64,000 nt of DNA from Fallopia convolvulus (lineage: Eukaryota > Streptophyta > Magnoliopsida > Caryophyllales > Polygonaceae), in assembly GCA_964016875.1 (NCBI GenBank), contig OZ024723.1, positions 13,483,343 through 13,547,342 of the forward strand, read 5' to 3'. Shown one piece after another: positions 35,886-45,980 of the stretch (the stretch's first letter is position 1; each line of letters begins with the position of its first letter). Below the pieces are notes generated by a model. That model saw only the letters and a program-made list of their open reading frames with translations, did not search any database and was not told where the DNA came from. The position numbers and the translations under genes are program-made.

Positions 35886-35962
35886 AAAGAACTCAGAAGT
35901 TAAGCGTGCATGGGCGAGAGTAGTACCAGGATGGGTGACCTCCTGGGAAGTCCTCGGGTTGG
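35886..35962 (+). other. 5S rRNA-derived segment in Cassandra LTR 2
   Basis: The same 5S-like block as in LTR 1, with one visible difference (gagtagtacc for gagaagtacc). LTR 2 here has the base found in true plant 5S rRNA. Confidence 0.92.
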
Positions 35963-36583
35963 CATGGGATAGCGCTTCTAAGGCCTCGGGCTTTACAATA
36001 TCAATGAACAAACAATGGTATACCAATGAACAAAAAAGAGTATATCAATGAACAAATATTGGTATATCGAAACTAATTATATGTGCATCAAAAACTAGAT
36101 AATATTGTATTCATAATCATAAAAAAGGTTAAAAAATAAAACTAAAAATTAAAAAAGTTCGAAATCGATAAACAATGTGATCAAAAACTCAATGCACAAT
36201 GAGTTAGTATTGATGAACAAATGGTGAATATTGATGAACAAATCGCTATTTCTGATGAACAAACTAGGCGCGTCTCATAAAAACGTATTTTTCGAAAAAT
36301 ACATAAATAATACGGGAAAAATTCGTCCGTGCCATACTTTATTGAAAAATACGTGAATAATACGGGAAAAATTCGCTCGTGCCGTATTTATTTTTTTAAT
36401 GAATGTTTAATCAAGGACGTTGATTTTTTGGAATGAACGAGCGAGATTTATTCTTATTTCTCACACAGGCGCCCATTCGCACAAGACTCTTTCTCTATCT
36501 TCAAAGACTTTCAATTGTGTGAAGTCTTCCTTGCTTCTCAAAATATAGTGTGTCTCTATTGTTGTCGTTGTTGCACTCTTTAA

Positions 36584-36770
36584 AAGGCATTGCTTCTTTC
36601 CATCGAATTTTACCTAAAGCGGGTTCGTGTATTTAATAGTACAAGAGGAAATAAAAGACATTGCTTAAGCGGGTATGTGATGTCTTTTATTTCCTCTTGT
36701 ACTATGATTTTAACTTTTAGTAATACTTTGCATATTATAACAATCCTTGCATGGAAAGAAGCAATGCCTT
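36584..36770. repeat. Two-layer inverted repeat (hairpin)
   Basis: An outer 20-bp inverted repeat (36584-36603 with 36751-36770) encloses an inner perfect 26-bp inverted repeat (36636-36661 with 36680-36705) with an 18-base loop. The inner arms read atagtacaagaggaaat... and its complement. No protein is supported. Confidence 0.85.
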
Positions 36771-37052
36771 CTAAAGGTAAAATTATTCTTCTTTTCAAGG
36801 TTGAGAACATAAGAGATGCATCTCGATGGATCACATGTGGATTAAACAACTTGTATATTCAATGTAATTGGTCTTAGTAGCCTTTTTCTTATTCTTTTCA
36901 GCTTAACATAGCTTCACCAATTGTGGGAATGTGCAAGATACCATTGACTTTTATCTAGTCATGCCAAATTTATAACATATGGATTTCGATATGTTAGAGA
37001 GTCCCATTTTACCCATTTATACCTCTAGCTTTCAATACCCCTTCAGCTATTG
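36771..37052. other. Spacer before element B2
   Basis: No gene or repeat recognised. It ends with the first copy of the B2 target duplication. Confidence 0.5.
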
Positions 37053-37057
37053 TTGAC

Positions 37058-38528
37058 TGTTGTTAGGGTGATTTGACAACAAATAAATTTATAGTCAAGG
37101 CCCCACTGAGTATAGGGGAGTCAGGATCGTTCCACGGGAAGCACGGTTGTTTGTTTACCAACTACAAAGAAATAAAAAAAAAGCAAAACAACACAAGAAT
37201 ACCTACGACCAACCTTGTCAAGGTCGTTAACGAACCTGGATAACTCTACTTAAACGACTTCAAACACAGGGTCGGTACCGAGGCAACGAACTCAGTAACG
37301 AATGTAACAAGGAAAACTCAAATAGGAATAAAAATCTAGGACAAGGGTTACCACAACATAGCCATGCATATAAACTCGTAAGAAGATAAAGATCATGCCT
37401 TTAAATAGATAAATTCATCAACTTTCGCTGACTAGCAAGCAAATCAATATATTCTCATAAACTAATTCACTCAAGTACTTGTTTGGATCCAAAGCTCGAA
37501 ACTTTCGTAAATCGAACAATATCAACATTCAAGTCTACAACTTTCTTTCTCAATCAAGTTAAGAACTCAAATTACCTCGATTCTCATCTAGGCATAAACA
37601 CAACAAGCAATCTAAAAATAGATAAAAAGGCATTCAACACATCAACTTACTCATCAAACATACATAACTATGTCGGGTTTCAACCCCGACCCTAGACAGG
37701 AAAACTACTCACTAATCATAATTATAAAACAAACAACTTCAATAAGAGAAAACATTGACAACAAGAAAACTACTTCAAATTAATAAGAAAATTATCGTCT
37801 TACAGACTTTAGAAGAAACCGAAAAACATCAAAATACCGAACAGAAGACACGATTAACGACCCTGGCTTTGCTCTCGTTACACCTCGACTCGATAATCTT
37901 CCACTCGACTTCTCCTCTCTCTCGGCTCTCCTAAAACTGATCTCCTATTTTTTCCCCTTCTAGGCTAGAAAGAAGGGTATTTATACTAATAAAGCTATCT
38001 AATAAAAATGCTAGAAGATAAAAACTTTCCTAAAAGATAGAAACTAACCTAAAAAAAAAGAGAAAGATAATCTAGAAAGATAACAAGACATAAAACATAA
38101 AATATAATAACCTTAAAACTCATTAAAAACCCTACCGACACGGAATTAACAAGATAGATTTCCGCACAGGGTCGGTAGAGTTAAGATCTCTCGAATAATT
38201 CTATCTCTAAGCCTCGTTAACGACCCTTCACAGCCTCGTTAACGAGTCTTCATTTGGTTTTCTTCAATTGTTCAACTCTATAAGCTTGGACTTCGACCTC
38301 TTATCTTCGTATTCTTCCGTCCTCCACCATAGTACTCCATTCAGCTCCAAAAAGCGCTCTTTCTCTGCTCAAAACCTACAAAAAGACGCAAAATGGAGTA
38401 GCTTCCATACTTTTCACAAAATATGCAAACTCATCCAAAAACACACAAAACTAACCCTAAAACTACTAAAACTAATCTAAACAAACTAAGAAAACATACT
38501 AAAAACTAGACTAAAAACATGAATATCA
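37058..38528 (-). repeat. 3' LTR of B2 (left)
   Basis: 1471 bp, plus-strand ends TGTTGTTAGGG and CATGAATATCA. Nearly identical to the LTR at 45981-47438 except for small indels. It has one extra palindromic unit near 38212-38233 and lacks about 13 bases of another near 37208-37222. Confidence 0.95.
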
Positions 38529-38545
38529 AAATACCCCATACTTAG
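38529..38545 (-). other. Polypurine-like tract of B2
   Basis: On the minus strand the sequence taagtatggggtattt ends directly at the 3' LTR, as in element A at 2430-2446. Confidence 0.6.
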
Positions 38546-40225
38546 ACTTGCTTGTCCTCAAGCAATCACTAAACATAATCAAAACCAAACAAACATACTC
38601 ATCAAGCAAATAGCCATCATCTAAAAAGCAACTTCAACACATAGAAGAAAATAACAAATGACTATTAATGTCATCACATGTATATGCACCAAATAGATAT
38701 AAGAAAATACAATCCAACCTCACAAGGGATATGTGTTTCACTCAACTCTCAAGTGTTTGGGCTTATAAATTCATCTCTCAACTCATCTTATATACAAAAA
38801 CTCATAAAAATTGGAACTTATATCACCAAACTCTCCACCTAAGATTTGTCAAAACACATAAAAATCATCAACAGAACTTAGGCTCAATGAAAAACTTCAT
38901 AGAAGCTTCCATTCGGTCGGGTTGTAACGGGGATTGGTAAAGGCAATAAGGCATGGAAATATTTTGGCTATGTGGTGCTAATAATATCCGGGAATCAAAG
39001 ACTCCTAAAAACTCACATATAATACCAAAACTCTCATAAAAACAAAACCAAACTCACTCAACAATATGCACTTTTTCTTTCTCACTCACCCAACACATCC
39101 TAGAAAGTCTCATAAAATAACTCAAAAGAATCTCTGGTTTGTCTTTAAACACCAATGCACATCGTACTTCTCTTTCTTTTTCTTACTTCTTTCAACTCTT
39201 TTTTTTTCATGCTTGTGCAGCCTTGTTAACGAACCAGAAGGGTCGTTAACCAGCTAACTCCTACTCGTTTTCTGCATTTTTTCAATTTCTCTTCTTGATT
39301 TGTGCATCCTTTACTACAAAGAGATCTTTCTTTTTACATAATAAACCAAGATACTTCCAATTTACTCTTCCCAATAATCCCTAAATTCAAAACCAATCAT
39401 ATCTTTTTACTCAACAAAACAAACCTCTCCAATCTAAGTCCTAATCCCCGGATAGGGTCAAGCTTATCTCGACTAGGGAACAATTTTGTGGAGCTAAAAA
39501 TAAAGGACTTAAAAGGCTAAAACTTGGCTTCAAAAGAAGGAATAATGATAAGGTGGATATGGATTAGTAGGGTTTATGAAAATAAGTTCTCTATCATATG
39601 ATTTCACATGCAATGAACTATAAATCTTATATAGGTCTCAAGTAATAGATAACCATCACAATTCCAAGAGATAATATGCATATAGAGAGTAAATCACACA
39701 AGAAAAGAAGAGGGATTTTTTATATTTTCCCTATAAGGCCAAAAATAACTCACAAGGTAGCAATTTTTGTTGGATTGCATCACTTATACTAAAAAATATA
39801 CATGCTCAATTTCATCATATGCTGTTCCTTTATTCAAACAGTTTCAAAACAAGAATCAGGCTATACTTATCAAAGACATGCTTGCTAGGAATTTATATGA
39901 TCATGCTAGCAACTACTATAATAGAACCATAAGAAAAAGGGTATCTATCAATTCTAAAACTCTATTTTTTGTGGAATTTTCAATTTTTCAATTTTTTTTT
40001 GATTTTTGATTTTTAAGAAATAAAGAACTACTTAAAACACATAAGACACTAAACAAACAAGACAATAACTTTTCTATCCTTTCCCACCCCATACTTAAAA
40101 TTACAGTGTCCCCACTGTCATGAAAATAAGAAGAAGAAAAGAAAAGAAAACAAAAGAACGAAAACAAAAAAATGAAAACTAAAGAAAAACTTACAAGATC
40201 CTGAAGGCAGAAAAGAAAACACTCT
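38546..40225 (-). other. Non-coding 3' internal region of B2
   Basis: About 1.7 kb between ORF2 and the 3' LTR, A/T-rich, with no convincing gene on either strand. It contains one palindromic-unit pair near 39220-39250 and another copy of AAGTATGGGGT (minus strand) near 40087-40097. Confidence 0.6.
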
Positions 40226-41791
40226 TCAAACTGAATCAGCGCCCAGGTGGTGGAAAATAATGCTCGAAGTTCCCCATGAAGGCATACATTGTCCTGTAGT
40301 GCTCTGCATCCTCCGCCTCTCTCTGCTGATGCTCGTATCCTCCATTGTCATGCGAGCAGAATAGACACTCTCCCATCTATCCATCCTCCGATGAATATGT
40401 GTCTGCTGAAGGTTAAGCTGCTGCATCTGAGCAGAAAGATCTTCGGCCCATGGAGGCGGGATACTCGATCAAGTGTACTCGGGCTGAGGAGGTGGTTGGT
40501 AGTGGGGCTGGAAATGGTCTTGAAAAAGTACAGGATTGTAAGGCATGAGACCATATGACTGAGGGTCGATAGGTTGCTGCGTGGAGTCGTTACCGACGTT
40601 GTGAGCCTCGGTAGGAGCCTCGGTAGAGGCCTCGAAGTGGTCGTTAATGACCCTGACAGGCTCGTTAACGAAGATATTGTTTGCCCAAAATTTCTGTATC
40701 GAGGTCCTCTTCCTCAATATCAAGCTCTTCTATACCTCCCTCGGTAGCTTCTTCTTCAGTCCCATCTTCTACTTCCATCTCTTCTCCCTCTCTTTCAAAC
40801 CGGGACTCACATGGTCGGAGCGTTAACTCATCTTGTGGCTTGGGCTCCAACGAGAATGCATTCCCCGTCCATGCTTCGTACCAATTTGGTACATACAGCA
40901 ACTCCATCTTGTCTAGGGTGGGTGCAACATCTCGGCCAAGAACTTTTGTAGTGTACCCATCCCAACCTTGAGTGAAAATACCGGAGCTAAACCAATAGTT
41001 CCGGTTGAGTAATTGTGCATGGGTCGGTGTGTAGAGGGTGAGATCAACTCCAAGATTGGTCGCCAAGAGACTAACTAAGTTTCCGTACCATACTTCCTTC
41101 GACTTGATCGACTTCTCAACATAGTATAGCCATTCATACCCCAAGTTCAATGGGGCGGACTCCTCGAATAGGATAGTGCGGAGGCATGCAACTTCTGTCT
41201 TTGTCGGCCTGTTCAACTCTCTCTTAGGCCAAAATGTAGCGGCTAAGACTCAGAGGATGATTCGAAAAATGGGGTTGATGATGCTTGCCCCGGATAATGC
41301 TGTATTGGAAGGCTCTACTTCCCTGTAATGTTGCTCCAAGTTCTTGTCACCTTGTAGTCCTTTAGGCTGTAATCTCGAGAAAGATTTGGGAACTCAAGAA
41401 TAGCATTGAACTCCGCCAAAGTAAACTCACGGTTCACGTTACCGAGCCTGAATCTGATTCGTCCTTCCAAAGCCTTCGTCGGGAATCTTGTCTCTAGAGT
41501 GGCTAGGAACTCGGATGTGAGAGCCGGGAAGTGTGGTACATTCTCCTTCTTCAACAAGTGAGGCACACCGAGAATAGCAAAGGCCGCCTTGACATCATCA
41601 TAGATCCTCATTTGCTTAGCACTCGAACTCGAGAACCACCTAGTATAGTGGTCCTTGTCTAGTATGGCATTGTAGCGGTCCGCTTGTCCTTGAGTGCGCA
41701 AGATCACGTTGTCCATGTGGGGTGGAGATGGGGACCGTTGATTCCTCTTCTTCTTTTGGGCGTGGGTTGCGGCTCAGTTAGAACTTGCCAT
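40226..41791 (-). pseudogene. Athila-type ORF2 of B2, broken
   Basis: Homologous to the ORF2 of B1. It starts MASSN at 41791 and has a TGA at the sixth codon, then QRSPSPPHMDNVIL. The first block runs to about 41318, where a one-base deletion shifts the frame at ITGEVEPS. A TGA lies near 41253. The second block (RPTKTEVACLRTILFEESAP onward) continues to the acidic tail EELDIEEEDLDTE. After another frame change it continues with V-N-E-P-V-R-V-I-N-D from palindromic units and a Gln/Pro-rich end to 40226. As in B1, an acceptor-like ttttttgtag precedes the ATG. The role of the protein is unknown; the position matches the env-like gene of Athila. Confidence 0.7.
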
Positions 41792-43026
41792 GTGGACCTA
41801 CAAAAAATACGAATTTTCCAAGATAAGATCCACTCAAATCGTTAGACAAGAGACCCCATACTTGGTCTCGAAGTAGCTCTCGGAATGCCTTGTTAACGAC
41901 CCAACTGGGGTCGGTAACGGATCTGGACTGATTTTTAGGCTTTGATAATACGCAGGGTCGTTAACGAACCTAGGCAGGTCGTTAACGAACCTTGACAGGT
42001 CGTTAACGAGCCTGTATGAGAACCAGTCACGAATTTCCAAGTGAAAATTACTCCAAAATTGAGCCATGAATCAAGCATGCATCAGTCATAATCCTACGTA
42101 ACACACAATCGGGTATATACACCCCATACTTGCTCAATTACCCATCCTGAACATGCTATAATTGCCTAAGAAACTAATGGTGAAGATCAAACAATTCCAA
42201 AACAAAGTAGTTCATGCTTTTCTCAATCAAATTTCAATGGAAAATAAGGCATGAACAACCCATAGAAATAAAGATCAACTTCCAATATATCAAGCAATAA
42301 CATCGTTGAGCAACAATTAACATGCCATTTTATCTTCTATACGAACAAGCTACGAGATATGAAATTTCGACCCTATAAACCATGAATCATGCAAATAGAG
42401 AGTTAGGGTTTAGAAATCATACCGTTAGAACGAGAATTTGAAGAACAAAGATCGAAAATTTGGGTGGTTAACGAGCTCGGATCTCGTCGGTAAGCAAAGC
42501 AAGGGCGGCGAACTCGTTAACTTAGGGTGGGGCTCCGAAGTTCGGTGGTGGTGAGATTTCCGATTGGTGGTGAGAAATATCGGTAGGATTTTCGAGAGGT
42601 TAAGCTTTGAGATTGAGAGATTGAGAGTGGAGTTTTGGGAGGTTTGAAAGGGTTTTTATGGGAGAAGACTAGAGGTAGGGGAAGAGGTGAAACGGGAGGC
42701 TCATGGTAAAGATATAAGATAGATTAGGGTAAAAAAACTTACCTGCCCGTTTCGCCTATTCGGGTCGCCAAACCAGGTCGTTAACGACCTTGGGTTGGGT
42801 CGTTAACGAGCCACCGTAGCCTCTTTTCGAGTGATTTACGAGCCCATCTCCTGCATCTTGTTAGCTTAAAGATATTCTATCTTTCTATTTCTAAACTACT
42901 AGAAAAAAACTCAAAAGAAAACTAGGAAAAGAATCTAAAAAGAAAAACTAAACTATACTAAAAATACCATGTTGCCTCCCGTAAGCGCTATTTTTAACGT
43001 CGTCAGCCCGACGTACTTACCTTGGC
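41792..43026 (-). other. Spacer between protease and ORF2 of B2
   Basis: No gene. It contains three tandem palindromic units 21 bp apart at about 41954-42012, further pairs near 41890 and 42776, and two AAGTATGGGGT motifs (minus strand, near 41853-41863 and 42120-42130). Confidence 0.65.
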
Positions 43027-44445
43027 TCAAGGTGGCTTGTTTGCAGCTATGTTAGGGTCTTGAGGTACCCCGTACTTAGCTATGTAGGAATTATTGGCTT
43101 GAGTCACTAAATTTGGTCCTTTATATTCTATCAATATGCCCGGTGTTCCTACATAAGGGTTAGTGAAATCCAAAAACCAAGGTGGTCTGGACTCCTCTAT
43201 ATTATAAACAGTGGAGCGCGGTGTAGGAACAAAGTATAAAGAAGAGTCATAACCATCATTAGCGATTTCATTGTTAGAGTACTTACCTGGATTATAGCCT
43301 TGCATGTGGGGCTCGGTAATGGGCCAAGGAGGTTCGGTAGGGATCTGTGTGAAATTCTCATCCTCTTTTGTACTTGGAGGAGGATCGGGAGGAACAGCTA
43401 TGTCGATTTCTAGTTGAGTCAACTCGATCTGTGAAGCCGCAGTTGGGTCATTAGCGTTTTGGTCAAGGTTGAATTCCACGCGTTCTTCTCCAATATCGAA
43501 AGTGAGGAGTCCTCTCCGCACATCGACCCTAGCACCTGTTGTAGCTAGGAATGGCCTGCCTAGGATAATAGGGACATGAGGGTCTTCAGGCATATCGAGG
43601 ACGATGAAATCATTTGGAATAAAGAATTTCCCAACTTGAATGGGATAATCGTCCACGACTCTTGTGGCCTTTACGCTTGATCCGTCTGCCATGTAGAGGT
43701 TCATGTCTAAAGGCTCTAGTGGTCACATGTTGGCTTTTGACCAGATTGACAGGGGAAGTAAACTAGCACTGGCTCCCAAATCACATAGAGCTTTGAATTT
43801 ATGGTCACCTATGCCAATTGTTATGGCAAATCTCCCTAGGTCTCCTAGCTTTTCTAGTAGAGCAATAGATCGGACCTCATCTTGTAGCTCTGTGATGGAT
43901 CTTTTCCTGCTAAGAATATCTTTCAAAAATTTCGTGTAAGTCGGCATTTCGCTTAGGGCCTCAGCGAATGGGATGGAAATATTAATGCCCTGGAGAATCT
44001 TTACAAAACGCTTGAACTTACTCTCAGTAGAGTCCTTTGATTTCTTAATAGGAAAAGGAAGAGATTTCACCATTCTCGGAACCAAGTCAGGCTTGAGAGG
44101 TGATGCTACCGGGTCGACACTAGGGTCGTTAGGAGCTCTCGGAGGATCGTTACCGACCCTGATGGGTTCGTTAACTAGCCTGGGATTGAGAGAGGGGCTC
44201 AGATCAGCAAACTTACCTGGATTAGGGTCGTTGACGAACCTGGGAGCCTCGTCACCTTGGTGTGCTAATTCGGTACCTGCTCTCGCTGGCTCGTTACCGA
44301 GCTGGACCGTGGCATAATCTTCAGTCGTAGGGCCCTTGTCCTTAGCTTGGACACGCTCCAGTAGTGTCCTTCCGCTCCTAAGGTGTACCACTGCTATTTG
44401 TCCCTTAGGATTCTCCTCGGAACGGCCCGGGAGTTGTCCCTGTGG
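43027..44445 (-). pseudogene. Aspartic protease and linker of B2
   Basis: Continues from gag after a TGA that replaces an Arg codon (near 44446). The linker has the repeats R-F-V-N-D-P, R-L-V-N-E-P and R-V-G-N-D-P at seven-residue steps. The protease core shows ALCDLGASASLLPLSIW (Athila-style DLG) and VPIILGRPFLATTGARVDVR. A second TGA replaces a Gly codon after SKANM near 43720. The natural end NKPP-TGA matches B1. Only two nonsense changes separate it from an open gag-protease frame. Confidence 0.85.
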
Positions 44446-45864
44446 TCATGGAATCTGTGCAGCAAGGTTCCCTAGTTGGGAATCGACATTCTTCTTCCAC
44501 ACATCGAACTCTCCCCATCGTTTGTTTTGATTGTTAAGGTTGGCTTGAACTTCGTTAACCTTGTTATTCACTCCGTTAATGCCTTCTTGTAACCCTTGTA
44601 CCCATGATGGTGGCTCTTGATAGCTTGGAGGTCGATATGGTGCAGGTCTTCTATCCGATGGAGGCACTGCATAGTTAGCATTCGGATTTTGATTGCCCCA
44701 CGTTGGATAATTGTTCGACCTGTCAAAATTACCAGACTGGTTTCTGTATGGGCCTCTCATATAGTTCACTTCAACATATGTCTCAGCGGCTCTTACCTGC
44801 TCTATGTTAGTGCAAGCAGAAGTAGTATGGGCAGAAGAACCACATTCTTGACAAGATTGAGAGGATTTCAGAAAACTTACCTGCTTCTTCAGGCGGTTGA
44901 CCTTGTCTTGCAGAAATTGATTTTTGACATCTGGGTCAACTTCTTCCTTGTTAGGCATGTAGAGACGCCTCTGTGGCTGGGGAGATTGTTGGGTTCCATA
45001 CATGGCATCAGAGTTAGACAGCTTGTCCAACAATTCCCATGCAACTGTGGGTTCCATCTCTATAAAACCGCATGTTGTATACATGTTGATGCGGTTCTTT
45101 GTTTTTGCATTTATACCCTGAAAAAAGATTTCTTGGAGCACATATAAAGGTTGTCCATGAGTAGGGCATTGTCTAAGCATCTCCTTAAATCTTTCCCATG
45201 TTTCAACAAAAGTCTCATTAGGCAGCTGGTGATAGGAGGTGATGCGTTTTCTCAACTCCGTCGTCTTGGCAGGAGGGAAGAATTTTGTAAGAAATTGATC
45301 ATACAAATTCTTCCAAAACCTGATAGACTTAGAAGGTAAGCTCTCCAACCAGCTCAGGGCCTTTCCAGTAAGAGACCACCTGAAAGCTTTTAACAGAACA
45401 TATTCAAGTGAGACACCTTCAACTGCTATGGTGTCACATAAATCTAGAAAATTTCTAATATGTTCCATAGGGCACTCAGTAGGTTTCCCTTCAAACTGAG
45501 CCCGTTTGATCAAGGATATAAATTGAGACTTTATCTCAAAAGGTTTCTCTATCTCTGGAAGCACAATTGGAGACTCCGGCACCCTCGGTTCTGGATGCAT
45601 ATATTCTTTGGCATTCCTTGGATAGGCATTCAGCTCTTCCTGTAGACGAGCACTGTTGACTCGTTGACGTTCGGCTTCGGCAGCGGCGGCGTCTCGATCA
45701 GCTTGTAACGCCTCCATTCGCCTTTGGAGTTCCTCCATTCGTTGAGCCATCTCTTCATGTGTAGCCATGGCTTGATTTTCTCTGCGTCTACGGTGCAGGG
45801 AGCGTTCGGGTTCTGAATAATAACCGGTGTTGTCAAATTCGAGCCTTCGACGTCCAGCTGGCAT
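44446..45864 (-). CDS. Gag of B2, intact 472 residues
   Basis: Opens MPAGRRRLEF at 45864, the first ATG after the primer site. Residues 40-80 are a coiled coil rich in Glu, Arg and Gln. Residues 115-240 are the retrotransposon gag (capsid) domain with FRWSLTGKALSWLESLPSKS and DQFLTKFFPPAKTTELR. A zinc knuckle CX2CX4HX4C lies at 338-351. The C-terminal part is rich in Asn, Pro and Tyr. It would form the particle that packages element RNA. The frame stops at a TGA just after AAQIP, where B1 shows an Arg codon. A consensus splice donor (CAG/GTAAGT) overlaps residues 328-330 and could pair with the acceptor before ORF2. Confidence 0.93.
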   Translation of the reverse strand: MPAGRRRLEFDNTGYYSEPERSLHRRRRENQAMATHEEMAQRMEELQRRMEALQADRDAAAAEAERQRVNSARLQEELNAYPRNAKEYMHPEPRVPESPIVLPEIEKPFEIKSQFISLIKRAQFEGKPTECPMEHIRNFLDLCDTIAVEGVSLEYVLLKAFRWSLTGKALSWLESLPSKSIRFWKNLYDQFLTKFFPPAKTTELRKRITSYHQLPNETFVETWERFKEMLRQCPTHGQPLYVLQEIFFQGINAKTKNRINMYTTCGFIEMEPTVAWELLDKLSNSDAMYGTQQSPQPQRRLYMPNKEEVDPDVKNQFLQDKVNRLKKQVSFLKSSQSCQECGSSAHTTSACTNIEQVRAAETYVEVNYMRGPYRNQSGNFDRSNNYPTWGNQNPNANYAVPPSDRRPAPYRPPSYQEPPSWVQGLQEGINGVNNKVNEVQANLNNQNKRWGEFDVWKKNVDSQLGNLAAQIP

Positions 45865-45959
45865 ACGCTGAGAAAACAGACAAAGAAAACAAAAATTAAA
45901 AACAAAAACGGGGTCGGGCTATTCCCAGACCCACAGATAAAAAAACAAACACTGTTGCT

Positions 45960-45977
45960 TCCCCGGCAACAGCGCCA
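45960..45977 (-). other. Primer binding site of B2 (tRNA-Asp)
   Basis: The plus strand reads tccccggcaacagcgcca, 17 of 18 bases of the plant tRNA-Asp 3' end, three bases from the 5' LTR. Confidence 0.88.
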
Positions 45978-45980
45978 ATT

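Larger units (their letters stand above)
35491..35997 (+). mobile_element. Complete Cassandra TRIM retrotransposon
   Basis: Two 195-bp LTRs (35491-35685 and 35803-35997), each TG...CA, enclose 117 bp. Target duplication ATATC lies on both sides (35486-35490 and 35998-36002). A primer-binding site for initiator tRNA-Met (TGGTATCAGAGCC, 35688-35700) and a purine-rich tract (taagtgtgggagat before 35803) are present. The LTRs contain 5S rRNA-like sequence, the hallmark of Cassandra. It encodes no protein, so it depends on enzymes from other elements. I saw only two differences between the LTRs, so the insertion is young. Confidence 0.95.
34579..36489. mobile_element. Non-autonomous inverted-repeat element with opposed TTTGTTCATT arrays
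   Basis: The left end GAGTCcgg...gtgtgaatcggcgcc and the right end, read in reverse (GAGTCttgtgcgaatgggcgcc), form an imperfect inverted repeat. Both continue into gngcgaaataagaa-like sequence. Inside the ends are matching pieces around cgtatttttgaaaaa. The left half carries about 16 copies of TTTGTTCAT and the right half about 8 copies of the complement. No transposase and no clear target duplication were seen, so the superfamily is open. A Cassandra element has inserted in it. Confidence 0.6.

Noticed and set aside
35574..35962. Genuine 5S rRNA genes
   Set aside because: The blocks lack the 5' third of 5S rRNA and lie inside LTRs with target duplications; this is Cassandra.
34745..36262. 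CRISPR-like array from the regularly spaced TTTGTTCATT copies
   Set aside because: The repeats are short and degenerate, spacers are repeat-like, and the host is a plant.
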